Assembly: GCF_000787775.1 (NCBI RefSeq)
Contig: NZ_BBPM01000019.1
Location: 31,743 to 95,742 of the forward strand
Source: Streptacidiphilus carbonis
Lineage (GTDB): Bacteria > Actinomycetota > Actinomycetes > Streptomycetales > Streptomycetaceae
Direction of reading: 5' to 3'
DNA: 64,000 bases
A program made the translations under genes and the position numbers. Positions 41,909-50,912 of this stretch are shown here, in pieces. The notes beneath the pieces were generated by a model, which was not told the DNA's origin, searched no databases, and saw only the letters and a program-made list of their open reading frames with translations. How positions within the stretch are numbered: position 1 is the stretch's first letter; every line of letters starts with the position of its first letter.

Positions 41909-43651
41909 ATGCTCGACCACCTCATCCAGGGCGCCACGCTGGTGGACGGCACCGGCACGCCCTCCCGTACCGCCGACGTCGGGATCCGGGCCGGACGGAT
42001 CGTCAGCATCGAGGCGGCGGGCGCCGGTTCGGCCGGGTCCGCGGCCTCGGTGGAGGACGCCACCGGCCTGATCCTCAGCCCCGGCTTCGTCGACCCGCAC
42101 ACCCACTACGACGCCCAGCTGTTCTGGGACCCGTACGCCACCCCCTCGCTGGGCCACGGCGTCACCACCGTCGCGGGCGGCAACTGCGGCTTCACCCTGG
42201 CGCCGCTCAACCCGGACCGCCCCGAGGACGCCGACTACACCCGGCGGATGATGTGCAGGGTCGAGGGCATGTCGTTGGCGGCCCTGGAGGAGGGCGTGCC
42301 CTGGGGTTGGTCCAGCTTCGGCGAGTACCTGGCGGCGCTGGACGGGCACACCGCCGTCAACGCGGGCTTCATGGTGGGCCACTGCGCGCTGCGCCGCCAT
42401 GTGATGGGGCCGGACGCGATCGGCGGGCAGCCGGCGCCGGAGCAGCTGGAGGCGATGGTCATGCTGCTGCGGCGGTCCATGGCCGAAGGCGCCTGGGGCC
42501 TGTCCACCACCCAGTCCTCCACCCACTCGGACGGCGACGGCAAACCGGTCGCCTCCCGGCACGCCGGGCGCGAGGAGCTGCTGGCGCTCAGCCGGGCGGT
42601 GGGGGAGTTCGAGGGCACCCAGATCGAGGCCATCGTGGCCGGCTGCCTGGACCAGTTCAGCGACGACGAGATCGCGCTCTTCGTCGACATGTCGGCGGCC
42701 GCCGGGCGGCCGCTCAACTGGAACGTCCTCACCATCGACGCCGCCGTCCCGGAGCGGGTGCCGAGGCAGCTGCTGGCCTCGTCCAGGGCCCGCGCGGCGG
42801 GCGGCCGCATCATCGCTCTGACCATGCCCATCCTGACCCCGATGAACATGAGCCTGGGCACCTTCTGTGCGCTCAACCTGATCCCCGGCTGGGGCGAGGT
42901 CCTGGGCCTGCCGGTCCCCGAGCGGATCGCCAGGCTGGCCGACCCCGAGGTCCGCGCCGAGATGCTGCGCCGTGCCAACAGTCCTGAGGCCGGGGTGTTC
43001 CGCCGGCTCGCCGACTTCGGACGGTATGTCATCGGCGACACCTACTCGGCCGGGAACGACGGCCTGAGCGGACGGGTGGTCCGCGACATCGCCGCCGAAC
43101 GCGGCCAGGACCCCTTCGCCACGCTGGTGCAGATCTGCTCGGCGGACCAGCTGCGCACCGTGCTGTGGCCGATGCCCACCGACAACGACCCCGGCAGCTG
43201 GGAGCTGCGCCGCGACACCTGGCAGCACCCGGACGTGATGCTCGGCGGCTCGGACGCCGGCGCCCACCTGGACCGGATGTGCGGCGCCCCCTACACCACC
43301 CGCTTCCTCGGCGACTGCCTGCGACGGCGCAAGCTGGTCCCGGTGGAGCAGGCGGTACGGATGCTGACCGCGGACCCGGCCGAGCTGTTCGGCCTGCGCG
43401 ACCGCGGCACCGTGGCCGAGGGCAACTACGCCGACCTGGTGCTCTTCGACCCGGAGCGGATCGACGCCGGGCCCGCCACCCTGGTCCACGACCTGCCCGG
43501 GGACAGCCCCCGGCTGGACTCGCGGGCGGAGGGCGTGGTGAGCGTCCGGGTCAACGGGGTGGAGACGGTGCGGGACGACAAACTGACGGGCGCCGTGCCC
43601 GGAACGGTACTCCGCTCCGGACGCGACACCCGTACGGTGGCGACCCGCTGA
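41909..43651 (+). CDS. N-acyl-D-amino-acid deacylase family amidohydrolase
   Basis: 580 residues from ATG 41909, preceded by CTGGAGGG. Metal-binding HxH is in FVDPHTHYDAQLFWDPY, followed by GVTTVAGGNCGFTLAP, which carries the bridging Cys typical of D-aminoacylases. MVGHCALRR and later VMLGGSDAGAHLD complete the site. The C-terminal GTVAEGNYADLVLFDPERI is the usual amidohydrolase composite-domain end. Members hydrolyse N-acyl-D-amino acids or cyclic amides. In the context of the LLM/SDR/amidohydrolase genes it may remove an acyl or amide group from the shared substrate. Confidence 0.88.
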   Translation: MLDHLIQGATLVDGTGTPSRTADVGIRAGRIVSIEAAGAGSAGSAASVEDATGLILSPGFVDPHTHYDAQLFWDPYATPSLGHGVTTVAGGNCGFTLAPLNPDRPEDADYTRRMMCRVEGMSLAALEEGVPWGWSSFGEYLAALDGHTAVNAGFMVGHCALRRHVMGPDAIGGQPAPEQLEAMVMLLRRSMAEGAWGLSTTQSSTHSDGDGKPVASRHAGREELLALSRAVGEFEGTQIEAIVAGCLDQFSDDEIALFVDMSAAAGRPLNWNVLTIDAAVPERVPRQLLASSRARAAGGRIIALTMPILTPMNMSLGTFCALNLIPGWGEVLGLPVPERIARLADPEVRAEMLRRANSPEAGVFRRLADFGRYVIGDTYSAGNDGLSGRVVRDIAAERGQDPFATLVQICSADQLRTVLWPMPTDNDPGSWELRRDTWQHPDVMLGGSDAGAHLDRMCGAPYTTRFLGDCLRRRKLVPVEQAVRMLTADPAELFGLRDRGTVAEGNYADLVLFDPERIDAGPATLVHDLPGDSPRLDSRAEGVVSVRVNGVETVRDDKLTGAVPGTVLRSGRDTRTVATR

Positions 43652-43663
43652 CGATCTGTCAGC
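43647..43663. promoter_or_regulatory. Catabolic-cluster palindrome, site D, at end of deacylase gene
   Basis: GCTGACGATCTGTCAGC contains the stop TGA (43649-43651) and matches the site A-C motif (CTGACGATCTGTCAG, one mismatch). It lies between convergent genes, so it could act as a hairpin terminator, a regulator site, or neither. Confidence 0.4.
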
Positions 43664-43711
43664 TGGCTGTCACCCGCTGCTGCTCTTCGCTCTCTGTCTA
43701 CGTCTGTCCTG

Positions 43712-44461
43712 CTACTTCAGCAGCCCGCGGGCCATTCCCCGCTGGACGCCGGCCAGTCCGCGCACCACCCAGGGCGTGATGAACACGACGATCAATCCGG
43801 CGGCGCAGACGCCGGCGATCTGCGGGACGCTGCTCAGGTACACGGTGTGGCCGTTGTTCTGGTAGAGCTGCAGGCCCGGCACGTTGACGTAGTGCGGGAA
43901 GACCCACTGCCACAGCGGGTAGCTGCCGTAGCCGATGCCGGCCACCCACAGCGTCACCGTGAGCGAGAAGGACAGCACGCCGAACGGCAGCATCAGCACG
44001 CTGTACAGCACCGAGCGCCACCCGGCGCCGCTCTTCAGCGCCGCCCCGATCCAGGCCATCAGCCCGGGCCGGGCCGGACGCAGCGGCGCCGGGACCGCCA
44101 CGTCCAGTCCCAGCGTGGCCCGGGTCCTGGCCCGCTCCATCGCGGCCAGGCCCCGGCAGCCGACGATCAGGGCTGCCAGGACCGGCATCCCCAGGAAGGT
44201 CACCACCAGGCTCGCGCCCAGGGCGAACATGGTGACGGCGTAGGTGAAGGAGACGATGGCGACCGGCAGGTTGACCACCATGTGCAGACTCTCCCGCCAG
44301 GTACGGGAGGAGAACGGCGCGGCGAGGAAACCGGGGCGCGGCATCGGGTCCCGGTCCCCGGCCCGGCGTCCCCGCTCGCGCGGGAACCCGTCGGCGTCGT
44401 AGTCGTCGTAGTCATAGCCGCGGCCGCCACCGATCATCCTGGCTGCGCTACTGCTGCTCAT
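43712..44461 (-). CDS. Stand-alone Sensor-domain membrane protein
   Basis: 249 residues from ATG 44461. A basic, Tyr/Asp-rich N-tail (GYDYDDYDADGFPRERGRR) precedes the 'Sensor' domain known from actinomycete histidine kinases: SLHMVVNLPVAIVSFTYAVTMFALG, LVVTFLGMPVLAALIVGCRG, WRSVLYSVLMLPFGVLSFSLTV and a final AAGLIVVFITPWVVRG. No kinase domain follows, so it has the input module only. The kinase at 45589 has the same module, and similar palindromes lie about 110-130 bp upstream of both genes. It may modulate that kinase or sense independently. Confidence 0.8.
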   Translation of the reverse strand: MSSSSAARMIGGGRGYDYDDYDADGFPRERGRRAGDRDPMPRPGFLAAPFSSRTWRESLHMVVNLPVAIVSFTYAVTMFALGASLVVTFLGMPVLAALIVGCRGLAAMERARTRATLGLDVAVPAPLRPARPGLMAWIGAALKSGAGWRSVLYSVLMLPFGVLSFSLTVTLWVAGIGYGSYPLWQWVFPHYVNVPGLQLYQNNGHTVYLSSVPQIAGVCAAGLIVVFITPWVVRGLAGVQRGMARGLLK

Positions 44462-44571
44462 CCTGTCCACACTCCCGTGTCGGCCGTGCTCGCCATGTCC
44501 CTGCTGTCCTTTGCTGTACTTCCAGACTGCCGGGAAGGCGGCGCGGCCGCGCTGGGGCAACTGGCCGTCTT

Positions 44572-44593
44572 GGGGTGGGGTTAACCCCACCCC
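44572..44593. promoter_or_regulatory. 22-bp perfect palindrome upstream of stand-alone Sensor-domain gene
   Basis: Perfect 11-bp arms centred on GGGGTTAACCCC. The 15-mer GGGGTTAACCCCACC (44577-44591) recurs with one change at 46925-46939 upstream of the Sensor-domain kinase. Located 111 bp before the ATG at 44461. Confidence 0.6.
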
Positions 44594-44598
44594 GGTCG

Positions 44599-44691
44599 CC
44601 TCAGCGAGCGCCCGAGGAATACCTCAGCGAGCGCCCGAGGAATACCTCAGGATGTGCCTCGGGGTACCTCAGGATGCCTCGGGGTGCCTCA
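44599..44691. repeat. CCTCAG-containing tandem repeats extending from LppU-like stop codon
   Basis: Two perfect 23-bp copies (44599-44621 and 44622-44644, beginning CCTCAGCGAGCGCCCGAGGA) are followed by related units at 44645 (22 bp) and 44667 (20 bp). The array ends in the CCTCAGG that carries the minus-strand stop codon (44689-44691) of the LppU-like gene. Confidence 0.85.
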
Positions 44692-45420
44692 GGGGGTGTT
44701 GTTCCCGAGGCAGAGCACCAAGTTGTCGCTGCCGGTCTCGGTGAAGGTGACCACCGTGCCGGCAACGCCCGTGCAGACACTGTCGTCACTGCCGCTGCTG
44801 GTCTTCAGGACCTTGTAGGCGGCTTTGGGGTCGCTGCACTTGATGACGTGCACGTCCGGGTTTGTGTCCGTGCCCTTGTTCTGGACGCAGTCGCCGACCT
44901 TCGCGGTACTGGGGCTGCCGTTGAACTGGGACCAGACGACACCGCCGATGATCAGGACCACCAGGACGCCGAGGCGTATCGCCAGCTTGCCGCCGAACCT
45001 GGACGCCAGCGACCGCTTGGCCGGTGGCGGGGTCTGCCAGCCGGCGCCCTGCTGGGGCTGCTGCGCGTAGGGTGCGCCGCCGGCGGGGGCCTGGTTCGGC
45101 TGGTTCGGATACTGCTGGTTGGGATACGGCTGGGCGGGCGCGGCCGGGTAGGCCTGCTGCTGGCCCGGGGCGCCGGCCGGGGCGCCGGGCTGGGACGCCG
45201 CGTAAGGGCTGGGCTGCTGCGGCTGTGCCGGCGCCTTGGCATAGGGGTCGGGCTGCTGCTGGGCCGGCCCCCCGGCGTAGGGGTTGGGCTGCTGCTGGGC
45301 CGGTGCTCCGGCGTAGGGGTTGGGCTGCTGAGCCGGTGCTCCGGCGTAGGGGTTGTTCGGGGCCTGCCCTGGGTACTGGCCGCCGCCGGGCTGGGGGCCG
45401 TAGGAGGGAGGGGTGCTCAT
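44689..45420 (-). CDS. LppU/SCO3897-like membrane protein with Pro/Gln-rich cytoplasmic repeats
   Basis: 243 residues. The N-terminal ~120 residues are repeats of the type PNPYAGAPAQQQ, PDPYAKAPAQ and YPNQQYPNQPNQAP, low-complexity and cytoplasmic. One membrane helix follows (LAIRLGVLVVLIIGGVVWS), then a ~90-residue exported domain with four Cys (VGDCVQNKG, VIKCSDPKAAYKVL, SVCTGVAG, LVLCLG), as in LppU-like actinomycete proteins. Function unknown; the Cys pairs suggest two disulfides. It lies between the two Sensor-domain genes. Confidence 0.8.
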   Translation of the reverse strand: MSTPPSYGPQPGGGQYPGQAPNNPYAGAPAQQPNPYAGAPAQQQPNPYAGGPAQQQPDPYAKAPAQPQQPSPYAASQPGAPAGAPGQQQAYPAAPAQPYPNQQYPNQPNQAPAGGAPYAQQPQQGAGWQTPPPAKRSLASRFGGKLAIRLGVLVVLIIGGVVWSQFNGSPSTAKVGDCVQNKGTDTNPDVHVIKCSDPKAAYKVLKTSSGSDDSVCTGVAGTVVTFTETGSDNLVLCLGNNTP

Positions 45421-45588
45421 CGTGGTCCTCGTCTGTTCGCGTCGGAACGGTCGAGGAACTTTAGTGACGACGGGCCGTCAATGTAGGGGGTGTTGCGCAA
45501 TCTTGTCCGGACGAGCCCCGGTTCCGATGGCCAATCCATCAGAAACCGGGGCAGGGCAGTCAGTTCCGGAGGAGCTGTGTCGCGAAGA

Positions 45589-46815
45589 TCACTGCCGGTT
45601 CTTGGTCCGCCAGGGCAGTTCCACAGTGACCACGGTCGGGCCGCCGACCGGGCTGTCGACGACGAACACTCCGTCCACCGCGCGGATCCGCTCGGCCAGG
45701 CCGGCCAGGCCGCCCCCGGGCTCCTCCGTCGCGCCGCCCTTGCCGTCGTCGCGGATCTGCAGCATCAGATGGTCGCCGGAGCGCCACGCGTCGACGGTCG
45801 CGGTGCGCGCCCCCGCGTGCTTGGAGATGTTGGTGAGCAGCTCGCTGACGGTGAAGTAGGCGATGCCCTCCACCGCGGAGTCGGGGCGCGACTCCCGGTC
45901 CGCGCCGCCCGGCAGGTCCGCGTTGACGCGCACTCCGCCCGGCACCGTGCAACGGGTCGCGACCGACGACAGCGCGGCGTCCAGACCGCGGTCGGTGAGC
46001 ACCGCCGGGTGTATCCCCCGGGCCAGGTCGCGCAGCTCCTGCAGGACCAGCTTCACCTCGCCGTGGGCGTCGCCGACCATCTTGGCCGCGGCCTCCGGGT
46101 CCTCCGTCAGCTTCTCCTTGGCCAGGCCGAGGTCCATGGCCAGGGCCACGAGCCGGGCCTGAGCGCCGTCGTGCAGATCGCGCTCGATCCGGCGCAGGTC
46201 GGCCGCCGCGGTGTCGACCACGGTGCCGCGGTCCTGTTCCAGCGCCTTGACCCGCTCGGTCAGGTCGGCCGGGGCGAGCAGCGAGGAGGCGAGCGCCCGG
46301 TCCACGCTGGACAGCCCGTGGGTGATCCACGGCAGCACCGGCCACAGCACGAGCAGAGCCACCAGGGTGACGGTGAAGGTGAAGATGCCCCAGGGCAGTT
46401 TGATGAAGAGGTAGAGCGCGGTCCGCCAGGCGAGGCCGTCCGAGAAGATGTCGAAGAACCGGCGCCAGCTGCTGCCGGCGTTGCGGCCGACGCCGACCGG
46501 CAGCGGTTCGGCGATGTCCTCGTCGAGCAGCGAACGCACCAGGCCGCGCTCCAGGACGCCGTAGCCCCGGATCGCGAACAGGGCGCCGGCGAGCACCCAC
46601 AGGCCGACGATGGTGACCATCAGCCCGGCGCCGAGCGAGAGCCCGACCACCGTGAGCACGAAGCCCACCAGCGAGATCGGGAAGTTCACCAGCAGAAAGG
46701 CGGCCTCGCGCCACATCCGGCGGTCGAACGCGGGGCGCCCCCGCCGCGCCGGAGTCTCTTTCGGCGCTCTGACGGGATCCCGAAATGAGTCGGTCCAGGT
46801 GTCGTCGTCTCGCAT
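45589..46815 (-). CDS. Sensor-domain histidine kinase without adjacent response regulator
   Basis: 408 residues from ATG 46815 with GAGG about 8 bases upstream. A polar N-tail is followed by the Sensor domain (REAAFLLVNFPISLVGFVLTVVG, MVTIVGLWVLAGALFAI, YLFIKLPWGIFTFTVTLVALLVLW). Phosphoacceptor His is in RRIERDLHDGAQARLVAL, N box SELLTNISKHAG, G box DDGKGGATEEPGGGLAGLAERI. This is the NarL/LuxR-partner class, but no regulator gene is adjacent. It is divergent from nuoA across a 228-bp gap. Confidence 0.92.
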   Translation of the reverse strand: MRDDDTWTDSFRDPVRAPKETPARRGRPAFDRRMWREAAFLLVNFPISLVGFVLTVVGLSLGAGLMVTIVGLWVLAGALFAIRGYGVLERGLVRSLLDEDIAEPLPVGVGRNAGSSWRRFFDIFSDGLAWRTALYLFIKLPWGIFTFTVTLVALLVLWPVLPWITHGLSSVDRALASSLLAPADLTERVKALEQDRGTVVDTAAADLRRIERDLHDGAQARLVALAMDLGLAKEKLTEDPEAAAKMVGDAHGEVKLVLQELRDLARGIHPAVLTDRGLDAALSSVATRCTVPGGVRVNADLPGGADRESRPDSAVEGIAYFTVSELLTNISKHAGARTATVDAWRSGDHLMLQIRDDGKGGATEEPGGGLAGLAERIRAVDGVFVVDSPVGGPTVVTVELPWRTKNRQ

Positions 46816-46924
46816 GGGTCCATCCTCGGTCACAACCGGCCGCCGCAGGGGCGTCTTGCCTACGGGTCCCAGCCTGCCGTCGCGCCGGGCCGATGACGAT
46901 GGGGCAGGTAGGCATGGTGACAGG

Positions 46925-46939
46925 GGGGATAACCCCACC
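46925..46939. promoter_or_regulatory. Palindromic box upstream of Sensor-domain kinase
   Basis: GGGGATAACCCCACC differs in one base from GGGGTTAACCCCACC at 44577-44591. It is 110 bp upstream of the kinase ATG and 105 bp upstream of nuoA, so it could serve either promoter. Confidence 0.5.
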
Positions 46940-47043
46940 ACTCGTGCGATCAGGGTGGACAGAGTGCGCAGACTGGCGGCCCGTGGACCTAGACTCCCGT
47001 GCAGTAACCAACGTCATGGATGCGTAAAGGCGGTCGGAGCAGC

Positions 47044-47448
47044 ATGGAGGCACGAGCGGCAGTCGCCGCCTCCCAGCAGTCGGGCTACTTCCACGCCTAT
47101 GCCGTGGTCGGCCTGCTGGCTGTGATCGGCGTGCTGTTCGTGGCCTCGGCGTTCGGTGCCAACCAGCTGCTGCGCCCCTACGCGCCGACGCAGGAGAAGC
47201 TGCTCGCCTACGAGTGCGGGGTGGACCCGGTGGGGGAGGGCTGGGCGCAGACCCAGATCCGCTACTACGTCTACGCCTTCCTCTATGTGATCTTCGCTGT
47301 GGACGCGATCTACCTGTTTCCCTGGGCCACGGTCTTCGCAAAGCCGGGCTACGGGGCGGGCACGCTGATCGAAATGTTCGTCTTCATCGGCTTCCTCGCC
47401 GTCGGACTGCTCTACGCCTGGAAGAAGGGCGTCCTGGAATGGACGTGA
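47044..47448 (+). CDS. nuoA: NADH-quinone oxidoreductase-like subunit A
   Basis: 134 residues from ATG 47044 (GGTCGGAGCAGC before it). Three membrane helices: [38 protein letters not shown] and [18 protein letters not shown]. The loop [36 protein letters not shown] is the NuoA signature (quoted parts: [20 protein letters not shown]). It forms part of the quinone-site membrane module. First gene of nuoABCHIJKLMN; its last codons overlap nuoB by 10 bp. Confidence 0.93.
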   Translation: MEARAAVAASQQSGYFHAYAVVGLLAVIGVLFVASAFGANQLLRPYAPTQEKLLAYECGVDPVGEGWAQTQIRYYVYAFLYVIFAVDAIYLFPWATVFAKPGYGAGTLIEMFVFIGFLAVGLLYAWKKGVLEWT

Positions 47449-48131
47449 CCCCCACTCCCCACTCGCACGGGCACTCGCACGGGCAGGACCCGTTCGCAGG
47501 ACCGGTCCCGCTGGGCATGCCCGACCCGGCCGCGCCCGGCGGCGCCGTCGAGCCGCGCCGCCTCGGCCCGCTGGCCCGGCTGGCGCCGGACCCGGTGAAG
47601 GTGGTGCTCAACTGGGGCCGCCGCTACAGCCTGTGGTGCTTCAACTTCGGCCTCGCCTGCTGCGCCATCGAGTTCATCGCCGCCTCCATGGCCAAGCACG
47701 ACTTCATCCGACTCGGCGTCATCCCCTTCGCGCCCGGTCCGCGCCAGGCCGACCTCATGATCGTCTCCGGCACTGTCACGGACAAGATGGCCCCGGCCAT
47801 CAAGCGCCTCTACGAGCAGATGCCCGAGCCCAAGTACGTCATCTCCTTCGGCGCCTGCTCCAATTCCGGAGGCCCCTACTGGGACTCCTACTCCGTCACC
47901 AAGGGCGTCGACCAGATCATCCCGGTCGACGTCTACGTGCCCGGCTGTCCGCCGCGTCCGGAGGCGCTGCTGCAGGGCATCCTCAAACTGCAGGAGAAGA
48001 TCGCGCACGAGTCCCTCCCGGACCAGTACCCGGCCGCCCCGGTACCGGCCGCGGCCCTGAAGCGCCCCCTGCTGCCGGCCCCGGCGCCGGACGCCGCGCC
48101 GGCCGATGCCGAGGAGGGCACGGCCCAGTGA
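47439..48131 (+). CDS. nuoB: NADH-quinone oxidoreductase-like subunit B
   Basis: 230 residues from ATG 47439. All four ligands of cluster N2 are present: the Cys pair in [10 protein letters not shown], Cys in [12 protein letters not shown] and Cys in [12 protein letters not shown]. The N-terminus carries a His-rich HSHGHSHG stretch and the C-terminus an Ala/Pro extension (about 190-230) absent from compact NuoB. It should form the last iron-sulfur centre before quinone. Its normal partner NuoD is not encoded here. It overlaps nuoC by 4 bp (GTGA). Confidence 0.93.
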   Translation: MDVTPTPHSHGHSHGQDPFAGPVPLGMPDPAAPGGAVEPRRLGPLARLAPDPVKVVLNWGRRYSLWCFNFGLACCAIEFIAASMAKHDFIRLGVIPFAPGPRQADLMIVSGTVTDKMAPAIKRLYEQMPEPKYVISFGACSNSGGPYWDSYSVTKGVDQIIPVDVYVPGCPPRPEALLQGILKLQEKIAHESLPDQYPAAPVPAAALKRPLLPAPAPDAAPADAEEGTAQ

Positions 48132-49234
48132 CCGACGCCACCCCGCCCGAGGCCACTCCGCCCAACGGGACCCCTCCCGGGGCCGCCGCGCCCAACGGGA
48201 CCCCTCCCGGGGCCGCCGCGCCCGACAGGGACCCTTCCGAGGCCACCCCAACCGGCCAGCCGGACTCCGGTGCAGTCGACCCGGTGCAGGCGACGGCGGC
48301 CGCGATCGGCCCCTGGGCCACCGCCGCCGAGGCGTTTGCGCTGCTCACCGTGGACGTCCCGGACGAGCACTGGACCGAGGCGCTGACCACGGCCCGCGAC
48401 ACCCTCGGGCTGTCCTACTTCGACTGGCTCAGCGCCGTCGACGAGCTGGCCGAAGGCTTCTCCGTCGTCGCCCACCTCGCCGCCGTGGGCGGTGCGGCGC
48501 GGGCCTCGGGCCCCCCGCTGCGCCACCTCCTGCTCCGCACCCGCATCCCCCGCGAGGGGGCCGTGCTGCCGACCGCCACCGGTGTCTTCGCCGGCGCCGG
48601 CTGGCACGAGCGCGAGACACACGAGATGTTCGGCATCGACTTCACCGGCCACCCCAACCCGGTCACCCTGCTCCTTCCCGACGGTTTCGAGGGCTACCCG
48701 CTCCGCAAGGAGTTCGTCCTCGCCGCCCGGGTCGCCAAAGCGTGGCCCGGGGCCAAGGAGCCGGGCGAGAGCGACCACGGCCAGGGCGGCGAGGGAGCCC
48801 CCGCTGCGCGGCGCCGGATGCTGCCGCCGGGCGTGCCCGACCCCAATGAGTGGGGACCGCTCGCCGGAACCCTGCCGCCGGTGGCCGAGCGTCCGGCCCG
48901 CGGCGCGGCCCGGGGCCCACGTGCGGGCGCCGCCGACCCGGCCGGGGGAGCTGTCGCTCCGGGCGAACGCGCGGTCCGCGCCGACCGTCCGCGCCGCAAC
49001 CGCAGCGTGGGCGAGGGCTCCGCGAGCCAGTCCCCGGCCTCCCAGGACCCGGAGGCACGCGAGGCACCCGGCCCGGGGCCTGCTTCCGGCCCCGCTCCCG
49101 AGGCGCCCGCGCCGAAGCCGGAGGCACCCGCGCCGACGCCCGACGCTCCTTGGCAGTCGGTGCCGCCGCCGAAGCAGGACCCCCCGGCCGGCACCGGAAC
49201 CGACCCGGACGGAACGACTGGAGCCGACGCATGA
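48128..49234 (+). CDS. nuoC: NADH-quinone oxidoreductase-like subunit C
   Basis: 368 residues from GTG 48128. The 30-kDa domain (about 55-220) has the canonical [20 protein letters not shown] and [10 protein letters not shown]. It is flanked by unusual extensions: an N-terminal repeat ([20 protein letters not shown]) and a ~150-residue Pro/Ala/Glu-rich C-terminus ending in acidic sequence. It is not fused to NuoD. It is coupled to nuoB and nuoH by 4-bp overlaps. The added tails are probably disordered. Confidence 0.88.
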   Translation: MTDATPPEATPPNGTPPGAAAPNGTPPGAAAPDRDPSEATPTGQPDSGAVDPVQATAAAIGPWATAAEAFALLTVDVPDEHWTEALTTARDTLGLSYFDWLSAVDELAEGFSVVAHLAAVGGAARASGPPLRHLLLRTRIPREGAVLPTATGVFAGAGWHERETHEMFGIDFTGHPNPVTLLLPDGFEGYPLRKEFVLAARVAKAWPGAKEPGESDHGQGGEGAPAARRRMLPPGVPDPNEWGPLAGTLPPVAERPARGAARGPRAGAADPAGGAVAPGERAVRADRPRRNRSVGEGSASQSPASQDPEAREAPGPGPASGPAPEAPAPKPEAPAPTPDAPWQSVPPPKQDPPAGTGTDPDGTTGADA

Positions 49235-50193
49235 CCACCGCGCTCGAAGCGCTGCTCCGCTGTGTCGCCGTGCTGGTGGTGTTCCTGACCTTCCCCCTGG
49301 TCATCGGGCAGACCGAGCACAAGGTGATGGCCCATATGCAGGGCCGGCTCGGACCCATGTACGCGGGTGGCTTCCACGGCTGGGCCCAGCTGGTCGCGGA
49401 CGGGGTGAAGTTCGCACAGAAGGAGGACATCGTCCCGGCCGGCGCGGACCGACGGATCTTCCAACTTGCGCCTGCAGTCGCCCTGCTGCCGTACCTCCTG
49501 GTCCTCATCGCGATCCCGGTCGGTCCGGGCGGTTTCGTCGGGCAGGCGCTGGACGCCGGCCTGTTCTTCGTGCTCGCCGTCATGGGCATTGGTGTCCTCG
49601 GTTCGCTGATGGCCGGTTGGGCCTCCGCTAACAAGTTCTCCCTGCTCGGCGGTGTCCGCAGTGCCGCGCAGTTGCTGGCCTACGAGCTGCCGATGCTGCT
49701 CGCCGCCGCCTCGGTGGCGATGGCCGCCGGCACCGTGTCGCTCACCGGGATCCTCGGGGCGTTCCACTGGTGGTGGGTGCCCTGGCAGATCGTCGGCGGC
49801 TTCGTCTTCTTCACCTCGGGCCTGGCCGAGCTGCAGCGGCCGCCGTTCGACATGCCGGTGGCCGATTCGGAGATCATCTTCGGCGCCTACACCGAGTACA
49901 CCGGGCTGCGCTTCGCGCTGTTCCTGCTCTCCGAGTACGCAGGCATCCTGGTGCTCTGCGCGCTCACCGCCGTGCTGTTCCTGGGCGGCTGGCACGGTCC
50001 GCTCTCGGCGGACCTCGGCTGGCTGTGGACCCTGCTGAAGACATTCGCCCTCGCCTTCGTGGTGATCTGGCTGCGGGTCACCTATCCGCGGCTGCGTGAG
50101 GACCAGCTGATGCGCTTCGCCTGGACCTTCCTGATCCCGCTCGCCCTCGCCCAGCTCGCCCTCACCGGCATCGTCAAGGTGGTGATCTCCTAG
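49231..50193 (+). CDS. nuoH: NADH-quinone oxidoreductase-like subunit H
   Basis: 320 residues from ATG 49231. The quinone-chamber loop is recognisable: [28 protein letters not shown], with [14 protein letters not shown] after it (first motif cited in parts). The other key loop is [20 protein letters not shown] followed by [18 protein letters not shown]. About eight helices. NuoH normally contacts NuoB and NuoD at the quinone entry. Start overlaps the nuoC stop; the end abuts nuoI. Confidence 0.93.
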   Translation: MTTALEALLRCVAVLVVFLTFPLVIGQTEHKVMAHMQGRLGPMYAGGFHGWAQLVADGVKFAQKEDIVPAGADRRIFQLAPAVALLPYLLVLIAIPVGPGGFVGQALDAGLFFVLAVMGIGVLGSLMAGWASANKFSLLGGVRSAAQLLAYELPMLLAAASVAMAAGTVSLTGILGAFHWWWVPWQIVGGFVFFTSGLAELQRPPFDMPVADSEIIFGAYTEYTGLRFALFLLSEYAGILVLCALTAVLFLGGWHGPLSADLGWLWTLLKTFALAFVVIWLRVTYPRLREDQLMRFAWTFLIPLALAQLALTGIVKVVIS

Positions 50194-50912
50194 TGCCGCC
50201 CCTCCCTTCCGGCTCCGTCGGTCCCACCGGCCACACCGAGCACACCGGACACACCGGCCAATCGCACCAGCGTGGCTCGGGCCACTCCGGCCGCTCCGGC
50301 GGCTCCGGCGGTTTCCCCGGTCGCGGCCTGGCCAAGGGGCTGGCCGTCACGCTGCGCACGATGACCCGACGCAGCGTCACCGACCAGTACCCCGACGCAC
50401 AGCCCGAGCTGCCGCCCCGCTCCCGCGGCGTCATCGCGCTGCTGGAGGAGAACTGCACGGTCTGCATGCTCTGCGCCCGGGAGTGCCCCGACTGGTGCAT
50501 CTACATCGACTCCCACAAGGAGACGCTGCCCGCGGCCGAGCCCAACGCCAGGGCCCGCACCCGCAATGTGCTGGACCGCTTCGCCATCGACTTCTCGCTC
50601 TGCATGTACTGCGGTATCTGCATTGAGGTCTGTCCTTTCGACGCGCTGTTCTGGTCTCCGGAGTTCGAGTACGCGGAGACGGACATCCTCGAGCTCACCC
50701 ATGAGCGGGAGAAGCTCCGCGAGTGGATGTGGACCGTTCCCCCGCCGCCCGCGCTGGACCCCGCCGCCGAGGAGCCCAAGGAGATCGCCGCCGCCCGCAA
50801 GGCCGCCGACAAACTCGCCGCCGCCGATGCTGCTGCCGAGGCCGCAGCCGCAGCTGCGCAGGAGTCGGCCGGCACCACCCCTCCGCCCGGGGGAGAGGAG
50901 CCCGCCCCGTGA
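50193..50912 (+). CDS. nuoI: NADH-quinone oxidoreductase-like subunit I
   Basis: 239 residues from GTG 50193, sharing its G with the nuoH stop. Two [4Fe-4S] ferredoxin motifs are complete: [18 protein letters not shown] and [16 protein letters not shown]. The N-terminus is His/Gly/Ser-rich for about 40 residues, and a C-terminal Ala/Glu-rich helix (about 185-239) is an extension beyond normal NuoI. It should relay electrons to NuoB. The missing NuoE/F/G means the electron donor is not NADH through the usual arm. Confidence 0.93.
   Translation: MPPLPSGSVGPTGHTEHTGHTGQSHQRGSGHSGRSGGSGGFPGRGLAKGLAVTLRTMTRRSVTDQYPDAQPELPPRSRGVIALLEENCTVCMLCARECPDWCIYIDSHKETLPAAEPNARARTRNVLDRFAIDFSLCMYCGICIEVCPFDALFWSPEFEYAETDILELTHEREKLREWMWTVPPPPALDPAAEEPKEIAAARKAADKLAAADAAAEAAAAAAQESAGTTPPPGGEEPAP

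Noticed and set aside
45100..45360. Repeats resembling a CRISPR or minisatellite array
   Set aside because: They encode PNPYAGAPAQQQ-type repeats in the LppU-like protein; there are no regular spacers.
45465..45480. TGACGACGGGCCGTCA upstream of the LppU-like gene as a fifth catabolic-cluster palindrome
   Set aside because: Arm spacing is 6 bp instead of 3-5 and the gene is unrelated, so chance similarity is likely.
46990..46995. TAGACT as -10 box of the nuo promoter
   Set aside because: No acceptable -35 at 16-19 bp, so it is not reported as a promoter.
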